Assembly (NCBI RefSeq): GCF_025370935.1
Contig: NC_133491.1
Location: forward strand, 5,368,685 to 5,432,684
Direction: 5' to 3'
DNA from: Choristoneura fumiferana
Lineage: Eukaryota > Arthropoda > Insecta > Lepidoptera > Tortricidae
DNA: 64,000 bases
The translations under genes were made by a program, and so were the position numbers. Below the pieces are notes generated by a model, which was not told the DNA's origin, did no database searches, and was given only the letters and a program-made list of their open reading frames with translations. Below are positions 1 to 10,811 of this stretch, piece after piece. Position 1 is the stretch's first letter. Each line of letters opens with the position of its first letter.

Positions 1-82
1 TAGAAAAACATAGATTAAGGAAATATTTTGTTTTCAAAATGCTTTGTTGGAGATTATGCGCCACCTGAGAATCAACTTGATC

Positions 83-182
83 NNNNNNNNNNNNNNNNNN
101 NNNNNNNNNNNNNNNNNNNNNNNNNNNNNNNNNNNNNNNNNNNNNNNNNNNNNNNNNNNNNNNNNNNNNNNNNNNNNNNNNN
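83..182. other. Assembly gap (100 N)
   Basis: A run of exactly 100 N, the conventional size for a gap of unknown length. Any reading frame across it is meaningless. Confidence 0.99.
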
Positions 183-866
183 CTTTCATCTAACGTTAAG
201 TGTTGTCCATGAATTTTGGACTTTACGTCTACATTATGAGTAAATTCGACGTCACATTTCAATAAGTCCTGTGTTTAAGATACTGGGTTTTAAGATGATT
301 AGTAAATATATTTATCTAGCCATAACAATCAATTAATGTTATTTGCCCAATTTATTAAATATTTTAAATATACAAAGTGATTCTGCGCCGATAAAAGAAC
401 TTGATTGTTCATTGAATTAATTTGTGATTTTTTTGTGTCTTTAGTAATTCAGCCAAATGAGAAAAAATTATGGATACTATTTATTTATTATTAATAATAT
501 TATTTTGTATTAAATATCATTTTAAGTACACTTACTCTTTACGAGATCTCTTAAATCGACTTTACCCTTAGCTAGTAAAGATAAAATTTATACAGAAAAA
601 AATCTAATCTTGCAAATAGAAAAAGTAAAATTGTTCCAGGATGTACTATCCCATCTCTATTTACATTAACGTCCGCACTCACATTCGCTAGGAGGGGATT
701 AAGTGATGTGGTTTTATAAAATGGCATGTTAAAATGTCTAGATGTTAAATTCAGGCACATGTACGCTAGAATTTAATGAGCTGTCAACGTGAAGATCAAA
801 ATAAAAGAAGAAGAATAATTTTTATTTAGCAATAAAGTTACACTGTGCAAAAAATACATATTATTG
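183..866. other. AT-rich sequence, nothing recognised
   Basis: Low-complexity AT-rich DNA with only short chance reading frames. No repeat, RNA or splice structure could be supported. Confidence 0.5.
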
Positions 867-867
867 C

Positions 868-1142
868 AGGTGGTAGAACCTTGTGCAAGGTCCCCCCGGA
901 TTGCTACCACCATCTTGCTCGCTAATCCTGCCGTGAAATAGCAGTGCTTGCACTGTTGTGTTTCGGCGTGGAGAGTAAGACAGCCGGTGAAATTACTGGC
1001 ACTTAAGGTATCCCATCTTAGGCCTCTAGGGTGGCAACGCATCTGCAATCCCCTGGTGTTGCAGGTGTCTATAGGCGTGGTAATCTCTTACCATCAGGAG
1101 GCCCACTTGCTCGTTTGCCAACCAGTCGAAAAAAAAATCATG
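868..1142 (+). mobile_element. Retroposon (LINE-like) 3' tail fragment
   Basis: A GC-richer block ending in taccatcaggaggcccac followed by ttgctcgtttgcc. Many lepidopteran non-LTR elements have this kind of non-coding 3' end (family recognised from memory). A short reverse-oriented piece of the same tail is at 62775-62815. Overlapping short frames on both strands look like chance and show no RT or RNase H motif. Confidence 0.5.
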
Positions 1143-1155
1143 CATGTGACTTTTC

Positions 1156-1422
1156 GACGACCGTGATTAGAGAACCTGACTACGAAGCTTGACGTCATAG
1201 GCACAACACACATACATAACGTACGTTACGTATACGTATTGTTACTTATATTGTTTCTTGGGTTCGATTCCCGGTCGCAGCAGAATTTTTTATGAATAAT
1301 ACGAATATTTATAAGTATGTATATCCGTTGCCTAGTACTCACAGTAAAACTTTGCTTGGTTTGTGTGGGACTAGGTCAATTATTGTCAAATTATCTCATT
1401 ATATACTTTTGTTTTGTCTAAT
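1156..1422 (+). mobile_element. tRNA-derived SINE, interrupted copy
   Basis: Same family as 37259-37500. The head reads gacgaccg then ttagagaacctgactacg; the B box is ggttcgattcc; the tail has the conserved gcctagtactcacagta and gggactaggtcaatt. About 65 bp of unrelated GT/AC-rich sequence (around 1193-1258) separates the anticodon-like arm from the B box. The A-box part is deleted. Near-identical acttttcgacg occurs just before (1149-1159) and just after (1423-1433), a probable target-site duplication. Confidence 0.7.
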
Positions 1423-1532
1423 CACTTTTCGACGGCCTTCGCACTTGACTTTGGATTTGTATCGCGAGTACTGAATGAAGTCCTAAAAATACAAATAACA
1501 GTTTATAGATTCGTTGAAGTGTTTGTGGGTAT

Positions 1533-1742
1533 GAAACTACTGTGAGACTTACTCAGATTATTACTTAGTTAATAAGTTGTATCGGATAACTCACGTCTGA
1601 AATCGAGTTTAGCTCTACATGTTTCGGGCTAATCCGCAACACTTCGCGTTGCTCCCAGATGAAGGTTTACGGATTAGCCCAAAACATGTCGAGCTAACCT
1701 CGATTTCAGACGTGAGTTATCCGATATATTATCAATTAACAA
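1533..1742 (+). mobile_element. Hairpin-cored retroposon, copy 1
   Basis: A head related to gaaactactgtgagac is followed by an inverted repeat (1581-1725) whose arms begin atcggataactcacg and end cgtgagttatccgat. The inner arms pair through cgagtttagct/agctaacctcg and the central loop carries cgggctaatccg. The copy is flanked by gtttgtgggtat (1521-1532) and gtttgtgagtat (1743-1754), an 11/12 match taken as a target-site duplication. Other copies: 5409-5596, 14982-15119, 19450-19532, 52612-52800. No open frame and no tRNA-like A/B box seen. Confidence 0.75.
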
Positions 1743-1754
1743 GTTTGTGAGTAT

Positions 1755-2326
1755 TTTAAAAGTTACTATTGTTTTAATAATGTTGTATACGGGTAATGTT
1801 TGAAGGAAGCATTATTGCAACGGATGAAAAATGCAATATTATCTTATCTTATAAGACATAATGATATATAGTTTCATTAAATTTTGTTAATCTACTATGT
1901 ATAAAGTGAATTGTATTTTAAAGAAAGAAAAATACTATATTTTTATCCGTGAATTTATAATAACATTCAAATCATAACTTTTTCTGAAATTACCTTTCAT
2001 AAAATAAGTTAATAACCTACTTAATTCCTTGCCCCAAGAAGCTGCCAGTTCTTCGGTCTCCTGTGACGTCTACAAGCCTCTAAATTATTTATTTACGAAG
2101 TTTAAAAAAGTAAGAAAGCTACACTAACTTTTTTATTTTTCAACTATCACTTGATTATACCGGCATCCAAAACAACAACTAGTCAGAACCATTTAATTAT
2201 TCTGACAAACGCAAGGTTTGCTTCGCCGTTTTAGAATCCCTGCTAAGTAATGAAGGATTGTGGAACGGAAACACCGCAGAAGCTTTTGAATGACAGGCGG
2301 TTTAGAATAAAGATATACATAACTGT
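1755..2326. other. AT-rich spacer, nothing recognised
   Basis: No repeat ends, tRNA-like boxes or coding signal were found in this stretch. Confidence 0.45.
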
Positions 2327-2336
2327 CATGCGCAAG

Positions 2337-3075
2337 GCAGAGATGGGTAAAAATCAATATATCGAAATATCGATATATTTTTAGGAAATAATCTATATAA
2401 ATATAGATGTTTGCTATTTATTTTCGAATATCAAATGCGTATCAAATTTGATATTTTTTAGAGCATTGTTTTACTTTATATTAATTTTATTATTAATTAA
2501 GTTTGTGATATTCATTCAACATTCCTTTTAAACGCGAATCTCACTTTTATTCACAATGGAAGATCCAGCTGACATATAGAAAAAAACTGCATTAATTTTG
2601 AATATCGCGGGTTAGTTATTGTTGTTGTAGCTAGCATTTTGTTAATAATGAAATTTTAATTTATATTTTTCTAATAATTGTCCTTCACTCAGTTTAAATA
2701 ATGTATCGAATAAATTCTATTGAATTAAAGCTATTTAAAATTGAAGAAAATTGTAGTGCCCTGACATGACGGTATAATGTACCTACTCATGTTTACTTTA
2801 AGACCAATAGGTAATTGTACAAATGAACGTGATCGCAATAACTGAGCATAATATTATGAATAGTGGGTGGGTTCAATTATTTCTGCTAATGAAAATTGTA
2901 ACACATTCAATGAAACTTGCTACCAAACAATGTTTTTTTTCTACTTTCGAACATTTAGACAATACCTTAGGAAATCGTGCAGGGTGGGAACATCGATTTA
3001 TTTTATTGATATTTTTTGAATTATTTAAATTCTCGACACGATATTATATCGATATTTTTTTTCGTTTGCCCATCC
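2337..3075. mobile_element. Putative non-autonomous DNA transposon, hAT-like ends
   Basis: The left end reads gcagagatgggtaaaa and the right end tttgcccatcc, an imperfect inverted pair (GATGGGYAAA). Both sides carry tatcgatat-rich subterminal DNA. Both outer flanks contain the identical 10-mer catgcgcaag (2327-2336 and 3076-3085), which looks like a target duplication, although exact element ends are ambiguous by 1-3 bases. hAT elements normally make 8-bp duplications and often start CAGRG. The interior is AT-rich without transposase motifs. Confidence 0.5.
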
Positions 3076-3085
3076 CATGCGCAAG

Positions 3086-3919
3086 ACTACACAAGATTTC
3101 CATTTTACTTTAACCATTTGGCCACGCCACAACTTCCCATTTAGAGCGGTTTAAGTGAGAGGGTGCACTGATGGTTGACGGAAATGACAGGACTGGTGAA
3201 TAAATAAATTAAAATCAATGACTGGGGAAGCAGCTTTAAAATGTCGATTTGAATATGGACATAAATTACATTATATACTACGTAATACAACAGTGAGTGT
3301 ACGTGCGTTAGTGCGTGAGTGTACGTGCGTGCATGCGTGTGCGCGTGAGATCCTCTGCTTATCAGACCGTAGCGGCTAGGATCAAAGACTGTGGCGTGAG
3401 TATTTTTAATGCGCCATTAATGAAATCCATGATGTTTTTTTTTGAAAATTTCCATGGAAAATTTCACGAAACTTAGGAATTTCAATTGAACTGCTGAACC
3501 TAATGGTTTACGCGTGAGATGCCGCGAGTGCAGGCTAGTTATGTACTTACATAAAGCTTAATAAAATGTCCGAAATTCGAAAGTAATTTCAGACTTGTGA
3601 ATATCACTCCAAGTCTAAATATCTACGTCACAGAAACTAGTTTTCCGTCATAAATAATGCATAAGTCTACTTTACTTGATTTAAAAGAATCCTCCACTTT
3701 TCCTCAGCGTTTTCTTCTTTGTGAGAAGTTTTCATATTCTGTGACGTCAATACGGCTGTTTGAAATTTAAGAATCTGCTATTTTACGGAAAGATTTTTTT
3801 TGGTCGCCATTATTATTAAAAATATGGTGCATTTTATTAAACCATTTCTTTTAACTAGAAGTTATTGCTTTACCAAGCGAAATATTGTTTGTAATAAATA
3901 TTAGTAATTAATATAATAA
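3086..3919. repeat. Unannotated spacer with a GT/CG-rich microsatellite
   Basis: Mostly plain AT-rich DNA. At about 3294-3350 there is an imperfect GTGCGTGAGTGTACGTGC-type simple repeat. Nothing else recognised. Confidence 0.5.
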
Positions 3920-4346
3920 GAAACGCGGAACGCGGGGTGCGGGGGGTGGAGACGCTCGATTTTAATGAAAATTTGCACTTTTAAGTTGAATATGTCGCAA
4001 ACAAATCACTGAATCGAATTGTCTTAGCAATCCCCTACTGGTTTTTAAAGACCTATCCAACGATACCCCACATAATATAGGGTTTAATGAGGAAAAAAAA
4101 CACCCCCACTTTACGTCTATGGGAGGTAGGTACGCAAAAAAAATTTTTGTTTCATTTTTTTATTGCACCATTTTGTCGGCATAGTTTACATATATTATAT
4201 CCGTGCAAAATTACAGCTTTCTATCATTGATAGTCCGCAAAGCCAACCAAAGCAAACAAAGCAAAGCGGATGGACAGACAGACAGAGACAGACATGGCGA
4301 AACTATAAGGGTTTCGTTTTTGCCATTTTGGCTCCGGAACCCTAAA
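3920..4346 (-). mobile_element. GGGTTCCGTAGCC-type repeat, truncated copy
   Basis: Belongs to the family seen most completely at 51799-52408. Shared landmarks are gacgctcgattttaatg, gacctatccaacgatac, ccccactttacgtctatggg, ggacagacagacagagacag and a terminal ggctccggaaccctaa. The copy lacks the roughly 190 bp that form the other end in the 51.8 kb copy. Only chance frames cross it. Confidence 0.75.
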
Positions 4347-4697
4347 AAAATTAGGCTGACAACACTTGCTTACAAAACTTGATACTTTTAGAAATTATTT
4401 AAATTTTCCAGAGATATTTTTTTATTACTCGGGACTTCAAGCTGCATCAAAATTCATGTAGTAATGTGTGAAAGTTGATGATGCACTTTAGAAGTCCCTT
4501 GGTAAATTTTATGACATTTGTCAGTGCCCATTTACGTACAGTCTAATCGCATCAATATTTAGACAATTTTGACCAGATTGGCATTGAATATTATCTTCTA
4601 ACATTTTAATTCTACCATAAGCTTATAACATTTTGCAATTAGACGATGGTAGGAGGTTGAATTAAACAAAAAAATATTTATTTAATCCTTATAGCAG
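4347..4697. other. Spacer, nothing recognised
   Basis: AT-rich; no repeat or coding signal supported. Confidence 0.4.
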
Positions 4698-5152
4698 ACT
4701 AGCTTTTGCCCGCGGCTTCGCTCGCGTTAAATTTGGAGTAACAGACATTTAATACTTTCTGCGATCCTATTTGAAGTTTCTAATCATTATAGTTACGCAA
4801 ATGGGGTCATTTTGAAGTGAAAATACAAATCCCATTTATTCAGTATCCCGTGGGAATTCCGTAAAATCCTGAAAAGTGTTTTAAGCTGTTATTATTACCT
4901 ACTTGCATGCCAAATTTGAAGTTTCTAATAATTATAGTTACGGAAATAGGGCCATTTCGAATTGAAAATATAAATCCCATTTATTCCCTATCCCGTGGGA
5001 ATTTCGAAAAATCCTTTCTTAGTGCGCGTCTACACCTATTAAGGAACATATATTCCAAATTTCAAGTTTCTAGACCCAGCGGTTTGGGCTGTGCGTTGAT
5101 CTATAAGTCAGTCAGTCAGTCAGTCAGTTTCTTCTTTTATATATATAGAAGT
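4698..5152 (+). mobile_element. ACTAG/GCCCGCGGCTTCG dispersed repeat
   Basis: Starts actagcttttgcccgcggc, contains two copies of a block with gaagtttctaat and atcccatttattc, and ends near a (CAGT)n microsatellite at 5107-5128. Related to repeats at 22509-22766, 38535-38722, 41185-41650, 48856-48905, 50416-50990, 61618-61842 and 62530-62755. I know this head from many moth and butterfly sequences but cannot assign a superfamily by eye. Confidence 0.65.
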
Positions 5153-5408
5153 ATCAAAATTATCTAAGCCGGGCTAGAATGACAATAAGTATGGCAATTT
5201 TGACAGTCTCAAAAATTATACCAGATCAAAGCTTCGTAAAAAAATGCGTGGACAGCTTACGCTTGCCAGTCTGTAGCAATGCCCCGTAACGCACCGAGTT
5301 TTCTTACTTAGCTGTGACTGTGACGCTACGGTCACCATTATACTGAAGATTAGAATGAAGCGTGTCCAAAATATCAAGCAATCTAGTAATAAAAATATTA
5401 TAGTAATT

Positions 5409-5596
5409 TTGAACATGAAACTACCGTGAGACTCACTCATATTAAATATAATGACCCGGATAACTCACGTCTTAAATCGAGTTTAGCTCGACATGTTTCG
5501 GGCTAATCCGTAGCCCTTCGTCTTCGGAGCAACGCGACTCAGCGGCAACATGTCGAGCTAAACTCGATTTAAGACGTGAGTTATCCGGGTCATTAT
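5409..5596 (+). mobile_element. Hairpin-cored retroposon, copy 2 (best preserved)
   Basis: Flanked by a perfect 12-bp direct repeat attatagtaatt (5397-5408 and 5597-5608). The head contains gaacatgaaactaccgtgag and then actcactcatattaaatat. The remainder is a long inverted repeat (5445-5596) with arms starting atgacccggataactcacg, inner pairing through cgagtttagctcgacatg, and a loop containing gcccttcgtcttcggagc. No tRNA-like promoter boxes and no frame. Confidence 0.85.
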
Positions 5597-5608
5597 ATTA
5601 TAGTAATT

Positions 5609-5930
5609 GAAAAACTTCTAGCTCACGCGATTGCATTGTAACCATTTGAGGTTAATTGTAAGATTTTATCAGGTTATCTTAAATGTCAGAGTTTGTGTAC
5701 TTTATTAACTGCTTTTGTGCTACTGAAACTTTAAGTTACTTATAATAACAAAATTAATTTGTCGGGTAAATGTGATAGTGTATTAAGTAGGTACTTAGGT
5801 ACTCCGAATGATGTATACTCGTACCTACAGGTGTCGAGGATACTAAATCATGCTGAGTTTGTCAGTTTTGACAATTTCATTAATAGTTCTAAAGTAATCT
5901 GATGTATGAAAATATTCAAAATACTACACT
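5609..5930. other. Spacer, nothing recognised
   Basis: No supported feature in this AT-rich interval. Confidence 0.4.
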
Positions 5931-6066
5931 CCACTCACTCACATAACACTACTCTTTACTTCAGTTTACTCGTGACTACGGCAACTGTAATGTGGTCGAA
6001 ACGTTGAGGTAAATATTACTCGTGTGTTTAGCGTGATAAGTCCCGTTTGTGGTATTTTAATTACTA
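5931..6066 (+). mobile_element. GTGGTCGAAACGTTGAGG dispersed repeat
   Basis: Shares gtgactacggcaactg, gtggtcgaaacgttgaggta and gataagtcccgt with a reverse-oriented copy at 54060-54180 (there gacgtttcggccatattgtg). A faint relative is at 24048-24085. Class unknown. Confidence 0.6.
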
Positions 6067-6162
6067 TTAAAAATAAAATTTGTTTTAAAAAAGTCCCACC
6101 CTATCACTCGACCGACCAAATTCTGCCCAAATTTTAATACCGAAATTTGATTGTCTTTTATT

Positions 6163-6437
6163 CAGATCGATTTTTGGAGTCTTTTTTTTATTCTTTATTT
6201 CTACTCCAAATTTTGTTACTTTTACGGTCATCCCGTAAAACCATATCGAAAATACAAACTGAAATGTGGATGCACAGAAAAACCAGAAAAATAAGTATAG
6301 CAAGCTGCAGCTGTCCAGCGGTGGTGTAGCGGTATAGCACGTGGCACGGAATGCCGAGGACCTGGGTTCGATTCCCAGCGCTGGTCTTATTTTTCTGGTT
6401 TTTCTGTGCATCCATATTTCAGTTTGTATTTTCGATA
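6163..6437 (+). mobile_element. Inverted tRNA-derived SINE, copy 1
   Basis: The left half is a SINE tail in reverse orientation (tttggagtc ... gttacttttacggtcatccc ... ccatatcgaaaatacaaact ... accagaaaaataag). The right half is a forward tRNA-like head (6315-6384) plus the complementary tail, ending cagtttgtattttcgatatg. The two tail copies would form a near-perfect stem of about 55 bp around the tRNA-like sequence. The whole structure is bounded by tgtcttttatt at 6152-6162 and 6438-6448, an 11-bp target duplication, so the inverted form moved as one unit. Confidence 0.8.
6315..6384 (+). other. tRNA-like sequence inside SINE
   Basis: Folds as a tRNA-like unit: acceptor ccagcg/cgctgg, T arm ctggg-ttcgatt-cccag with a perfect B box ggttcgattcc, A-box-like tggtgtagcgg, and anticodon stem ggc-acggaat-gcc with GGA in the anticodon position. 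There is no 3' CCA in the DNA, as expected for eukaryotes. It is embedded in a repeat present at least four times here, so it is a SINE promoter rather than a housekeeping tRNA gene. Confidence 0.75.
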
Positions 6438-6681
6438 TGTCTTTTATTAGTTCATTTTCATGTTTCGTGAACTTATTTATACGTTTTAAATAGACACATT
6501 TCGATTTTACTGTTCGATATTGTTTAAGTTTCAACTTTTAAGATCGTTTATTCTCAGGCCGCAATGGCTAACTATCAGCACTAATTTAATTTTAGGCTAA
6601 CATTTCGTAGTAAGTATTTCAACTTACTGTTATTTAATTTTTGTGACGGTTCTTTTATGATTTTCTTATAATTACCTGATA

Positions 6682-6822
6682 TTCTTCTTCTTCTTCTTCA
6701 GCCCTTCTCATTCTTCTCGGTGTAGGCCTCCTTTATTTTTTCCACTTGTCACGACATTGAGCTCTCTGTATCCAGTCTGAGCCAGGAAACCTTCTCACAT
6801 CGTCTTTCCACCGCATTTACCT
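6682..6822 (-). pseudogene. RTE-type LINE ORF 3' end, relic
   Basis: On the minus strand the sequence translates to MRWKDDVRRFPGSDWIQRAQ followed by CRDKWKK and a stop, then a GA-rich end giving (GAA)n. W-x-D-D-hydrophobic followed by W-x-x-A and K-W/W-R is the usual carboxy end of RTE-like endonuclease/reverse transcriptases in Lepidoptera. Only the last 50 or so codons remain; no RT core upstream. Confidence 0.7.
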
Positions 6823-7600
6823 GATATGTGTTTATAATCTATTTGTTCAGCAGATAATAAATATGTCTTACTGAATTAATAAAAAATATACATTTAATCA
6901 TAGCTTATATTCTATTTGTTCTAACATGATTCAAATGACAGATGCCAAACTGACGGAACTAGACTCCCTCCTACTGTTACGCAAACTATCGATACTTTTG
7001 GATGTACCTAGTGCTAAAAGTGGCAATAGCATTTGGTTTAACGTTACGCTATCGAACTGAAAGTCTTATTTGAATTTTAAAATACATTTTTTTCAACACT
7101 TGGAGTGTCTCTTTCCGACTCTGACGAACAATCTTGGAAATTAATAATAAGTTCGTTTATTTTATCGCTTTTACTTTTACCGATAACCCTCACTTCTAGC
7201 AATTGCGCCCTATTGAAACAAAATTGTAAGGGCGTTCATTAAAGAAAGTAAGTTAATATAACACAGTCCCTACGCAGTAACTTAACAATTTGTTAGCAAA
7301 TTTGAGTTCAAATATTCGAAAAATCGGCAGTTTTAATGTGATTTCATTGTTGGAAAAAAAATAGTTACTGACTCACAAAGTTACATAATCATCATGTGTC
7401 GTGTCATTTGAATCATCTTAGAACAAATAGAGATAGCTATTTAATTAGCATAAGCGTTTGAGTACAAGTTGTTTCTTAAGAGTTTTCCATGGCTTCCAAG
7501 GCGATTAATATGGTATTTATTAGACTTTATAGATAAAATGTTATATTTTCAAGCAAAGCAGACGATTTGAGCCCCATCAAGACGCTCATTGACGTATTAA
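6823..7600. other. AT-rich spacer, nothing recognised
   Basis: No repeat termini or coding signal supported. Confidence 0.4.
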
Positions 7601-7815
7601 ATATAATAATAATAATTTATTTATTTATCAGACAACATAGATCCATTCATTTGTTAGTACATACACACTTTAAAACTAAGTTAGTTCTGTTTAAAATTAA
7701 ATTAAAAATTAATATTAAATGTCAAATACATAAAATTTTAAAATTACAATTAACGAACAGACTTGACGTCAAAAAGAAATACAATTCTAAAAGTTTGTCA
7801 CCCAGGCATTTTTGA
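7600..7815 (-). mobile_element. Possible antisense retroposon tail
   Basis: Begins ataataataatttatttatt and continues as AT-rich DNA, the look of a LINE 3' end inserted in reverse orientation. The family is not identified, and an 82-codon frame across it is low complexity. Confidence 0.3.
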
Positions 7816-7837
7816 CAACATGTGGTTTGGTCTAGTG

Positions 7838-7875
7838 GTGCAATATCGGACAAGATACGTCCTCCGATATTGCAC
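7838..7875. repeat. Short perfect hairpin
   Basis: gtgcaatatcgga and tccgatattgcac form a perfect 13-bp stem around a 12-base loop. It could be a small MITE remnant. No expression evidence, and the stem is too short for a typical pre-miRNA. Confidence 0.6.
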
Positions 7876-8110
7876 ATAGAGACTGGAATATAATATCGTT
7901 AGATATTTTTATAAATACTTGAAATGAGAATATTTTGAAGTTAGCACAGCGACTCCCACACCAATAATAAAATAAAAAACCGAACTGAAACGACTGACTT
8001 ATTAGGATTCGCCTCTTGCCAACTAAAATTATAGCTTTAACCAAACGGACTAAGTGTTCTGTGCTAAGTGTGAGTCTGAGTCGCACGCCGAATGTTCCAC
8101 ATTCGCATTT

Positions 8111-8237
8111 AGAGTCATGTGGGGTAAGCGTACGCAGTGGGCAAGTGTACGCAATCAGATACATTTCGCACTGAAATGTATAGGATTGTGTGCGTGTGTA
8201 CATTTACTCACTGCGTACGTTTACCCCACATGACTCT
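8111..8237. mobile_element. Inverted-repeat MITE, 127 bp
   Basis: Arms agagtcatgtggggtaagcg and cgtttaccccacatgactct pair, and the pairing continues through tacgcagtg to give about 38 bp with few mismatches. The interior has gtgcgtgtgtac. No clear target duplication. A 123-codon minus-strand frame over it is fortuitous. Confidence 0.75.
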
Positions 8238-8601
8238 ATCTCTAAAAGGCAGAACTTGCTATTTACGTCAATTTTGTATTAGAGGTGCAATTTTTTTTGT
8301 TGTATCAGCAAATTGACATATGTCTCTCCATATCTCTCAATGCGAATACAGCTTTAAGTCGCACGCAATAAGAGCGAGAAAGACGTCAATCGGCTCGACT
8401 AACGCGAAGCAACATGTAACGATGGAGTAACGTCTTTTTTGACTTTTTGCATAGACATATTTAAAGCGTTTTTTAAACGCGTCCTTAGATGTGCGGAGAC
8501 ACTTATGCGTGACATTAAGCTGTATATCTATTACGCTTACAGCCGTGTGATGAGCATACGAATGGACATCGTAGCGACATTTTATAACGTAGAACCATTA
8601 A

Positions 8602-8639
8602 TAGGGTTCCTTTTGTCACTCTCCAGCTACGGAACCCTA
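8602..8639. repeat. Miniature GGGTTCC inverted repeat
   Basis: tagggttcc and ggaaccctа-type ends (right arm 8631-8639) face each other across only 20 bp. It looks like a terminal-only deletion product of the GGGTTCCGTAGCC repeat family (see 51799-52408). Another scrap with cccttatagggac and gtccgtccgtctg lies at 9085-9122. Confidence 0.5.
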
Positions 8640-9552
8640 AGGTAACATTCTTTTGGCCTTTTGCTGTAGAGAAACCTCATTAAAGGTCTTTCAGCACTTG
8701 AACTCGATAAGTAAGCCGGGCACGCCTCGATTGGCCAAAATTGCTCCGTTGCGAAGTAGACACCGTTAACCATTTTTAAGCCCACGGTTCATTTTGGCGA
8801 CCATCCAATGCTGTCACTAGAGAGCGGTTAATTTATGTGGCGGAATAGCGGAATATTATCATCATTTGAATACACTCCGCAATATGGACTTGATTTAAGC
8901 GGAAATGGAACAATACAAAATGGTTCTAAGGCCGTTCGTGAGCGCATTCACTAACTCTTTCTAATGTCGTCTGATATCGTGTGACAGAAAGAAGTAATGA
9001 AAGCGATTGTGATGAAGTGTGTTAAGACAATAAGGCCTCTGGAGTCGTGATCAGAATCCATCCCATCCCAGTCAGCGAAAATGAAACCCTTATAGGGACA
9101 TTTTTTGTCCGTCCGTCTGTTGACATTGTTTTTAAATAAATATTATATATTACAAGCTGTGAAAAGAAAGAAATATTTATTTGGTTCCATCAGTACCACC
9201 ACCGAAAAGTAATAAGACTGAAACACTAAAACTAACAAAAAAAAACTACTTAAATTACGTAGGGACACGACAGGGCACCGAAAAGGCCTCCACTCAGCAT
9301 GTGTTGCCACACGTAATGTATAACAAAGCTGGTTTTCTTTGGAGCCCGCACGTTATAATACGTATGCATGAGCCAGTTCCTTTGCCCCAGTCGAAAGACG
9401 GAGAAAGGGAAAAAAGATAATTATAATAGACAAACAAGAACAACATATTTGTAATCTATGAACATTGTGACGTGGCTGTGTGAAACAAAAATTACTGCTG
9501 TCATGGCAATAACCTCAAAACATTTTCTTGCCCTCTTGTCTTGCTTATATGT
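8640..9552. other. Spacer, only small repeat scraps
   Basis: Includes the 9085-9122 scrap noted above and a chance 79-codon frame at 9181-9420. No conserved motif seen. Confidence 0.4.
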
Positions 9553-9860
9553 CATCATCATCATCATCCCAGCCTATATACGTCCCACTGCTGGGCACAG
9601 GCCTCCTCTCAGAACAAGAGGGCTTGGGCCATAGTTCCCACGCGGGCCCAGTGCGGATTGGGAACTTCACACACACCATTGAATTGCTTCGCAGGATTGT
9701 GCAGGTTTCGTCACGATGTTTTCCTTCACCGCAAAACTCGTGTAAATTTCAAATGTAATTCCGCAAATGAATTTCGAAAAACTCAGAGTTGCGAGCCGGT
9801 GTTTGAACCCACGACCCTCAGCTTGAGAGGCGATAGGCCAAACCACTATGCCACACGGCT
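9553..9860 (-). mobile_element. Complete tRNA-derived SINE with (GATGAT)n tail
   Basis: Read on the minus strand: a tRNA-like head agccgtgtggcatagtggtt with B box gggttcaaac, then a conserved body (gaaaacatcgtgacgaaacc, gtgaagttcccaatcc, gaggcctgtgcccagcagtg) ending tataggctgggatgatgat. A perfect 12-bp duplication ttgcttatatgt flanks it (9541-9552, 9861-9872). Relatives: 28796-28995, 41035-41153, 50996-51195, 51490-51580. Short frames across it are spurious. Confidence 0.9.
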
Positions 9861-9892
9861 TTGCTTATATGTGCTTGCTTAGAATAAGATAG

Positions 9893-9950
9893 AAGAAGAG
9901 AAGACAGATGGGACAATTCACACCAATTGATCTAGTCTAAGCAGAGTTTG
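9893..9950 (-). mobile_element. SINE tail fragment
   Basis: gatgggacaattcacaccaa with tgatctagtctaagcag is the reverse of the 3' part of the SINE at 37259-37500. Truncated. Confidence 0.6.
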
Positions 9951-10650
9951 TAGTTACGTGTGTGTTATAAAAGTATAACATTAACTACAAAATCATAAAA
10001 TAATAATTAATCACGGCGACGCTAGGCGACGTCCTTAATAACTTTTGCCGCAGTACGATTTTGCCAAAGTTCAAAGCGGAATCAATAAGGAAATGACATG
10101 GAAAAAAACCGCTTGTCATGACAAGTAAATTAAACGATAACGATATCGAAAAACGTAATTACCATTTAATACAAGTAGGTATAATTAACAACATTATTAT
10201 ATTTTTTGTTAAAGAAAAAAATTGGCAGCGTGTTGATATCAAATAGAGCGAAACCTTAAATAAAAATTTAAAAATAATTTTCTTTATGTTAGAGGATAAT
10301 GCTGCCGTAGGATTATGTAGATTTTTAGTCACTATCTAAAACAATTAAATTTAATTGAAAATTTTGTAACTTTGAATATTTTTGTTATTTAATTCAAATT
10401 CATAGTTTTTCGTTTATCAATGAAGCCCAAATATAAGTCTTAACCCCCACCCCATACATAGTAACAGAACATTAGGGTCAAACATCAGCCAGTTATGTAT
10501 GTACAAGCTCTAAAACATTCTCTGATTAACTATTAACCTGTGTATTTAGGACAGAGAAAACAAGTAAATGTAGAGCAAGAAGTTATGAATTAAAATTGTC
10601 CGACTTTTCACAACAACAATAATAATTAATTGGATTGAATAATAGTGTGA
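9951..10650. other. AT-rich spacer, nothing recognised
   Basis: No element ends or coding signal supported. Confidence 0.4.
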
Positions 10651-10651
10651 T

Positions 10652-10811
10652 GTACCATCAGCCAAATAAGTGATCTATCAATTTTTAAACAAGTTCCTAT
10701 CAAATGAATATGTCGCTAAAGTCGAACTTTCAAGTTGACAGACACGTCTATTGGCATTATTGTTTTATGACATGCAAGCGATTATCAACTTTAGGGTGGT
10801 AGACCACATAT
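10652..10811. mobile_element. GGTACCATCAGCCAA MITE, part split by insertion
   Basis: Starts gtaccatcagccaaataag and matches, in reverse orientation, the intact 184-bp MITE at 35891-36074 (shared ggaacttgttt-type and cgactttagcg segments). The copy stops abruptly at gaccacatat. Its missing end, atatttggctgatggtac, is at 13400-13417, on the far side of the 2588-bp insertion. Confidence 0.85.

Noticed and set aside
6315..6384. Functional tRNA gene
   Set aside because: The cloverleaf and B box look good, but the sequence is repeated as part of a SINE at three or more loci with target duplications.
7838..7875. microRNA precursor
   Set aside because: The stem is only 13 bp and no longer precursor fold was seen.
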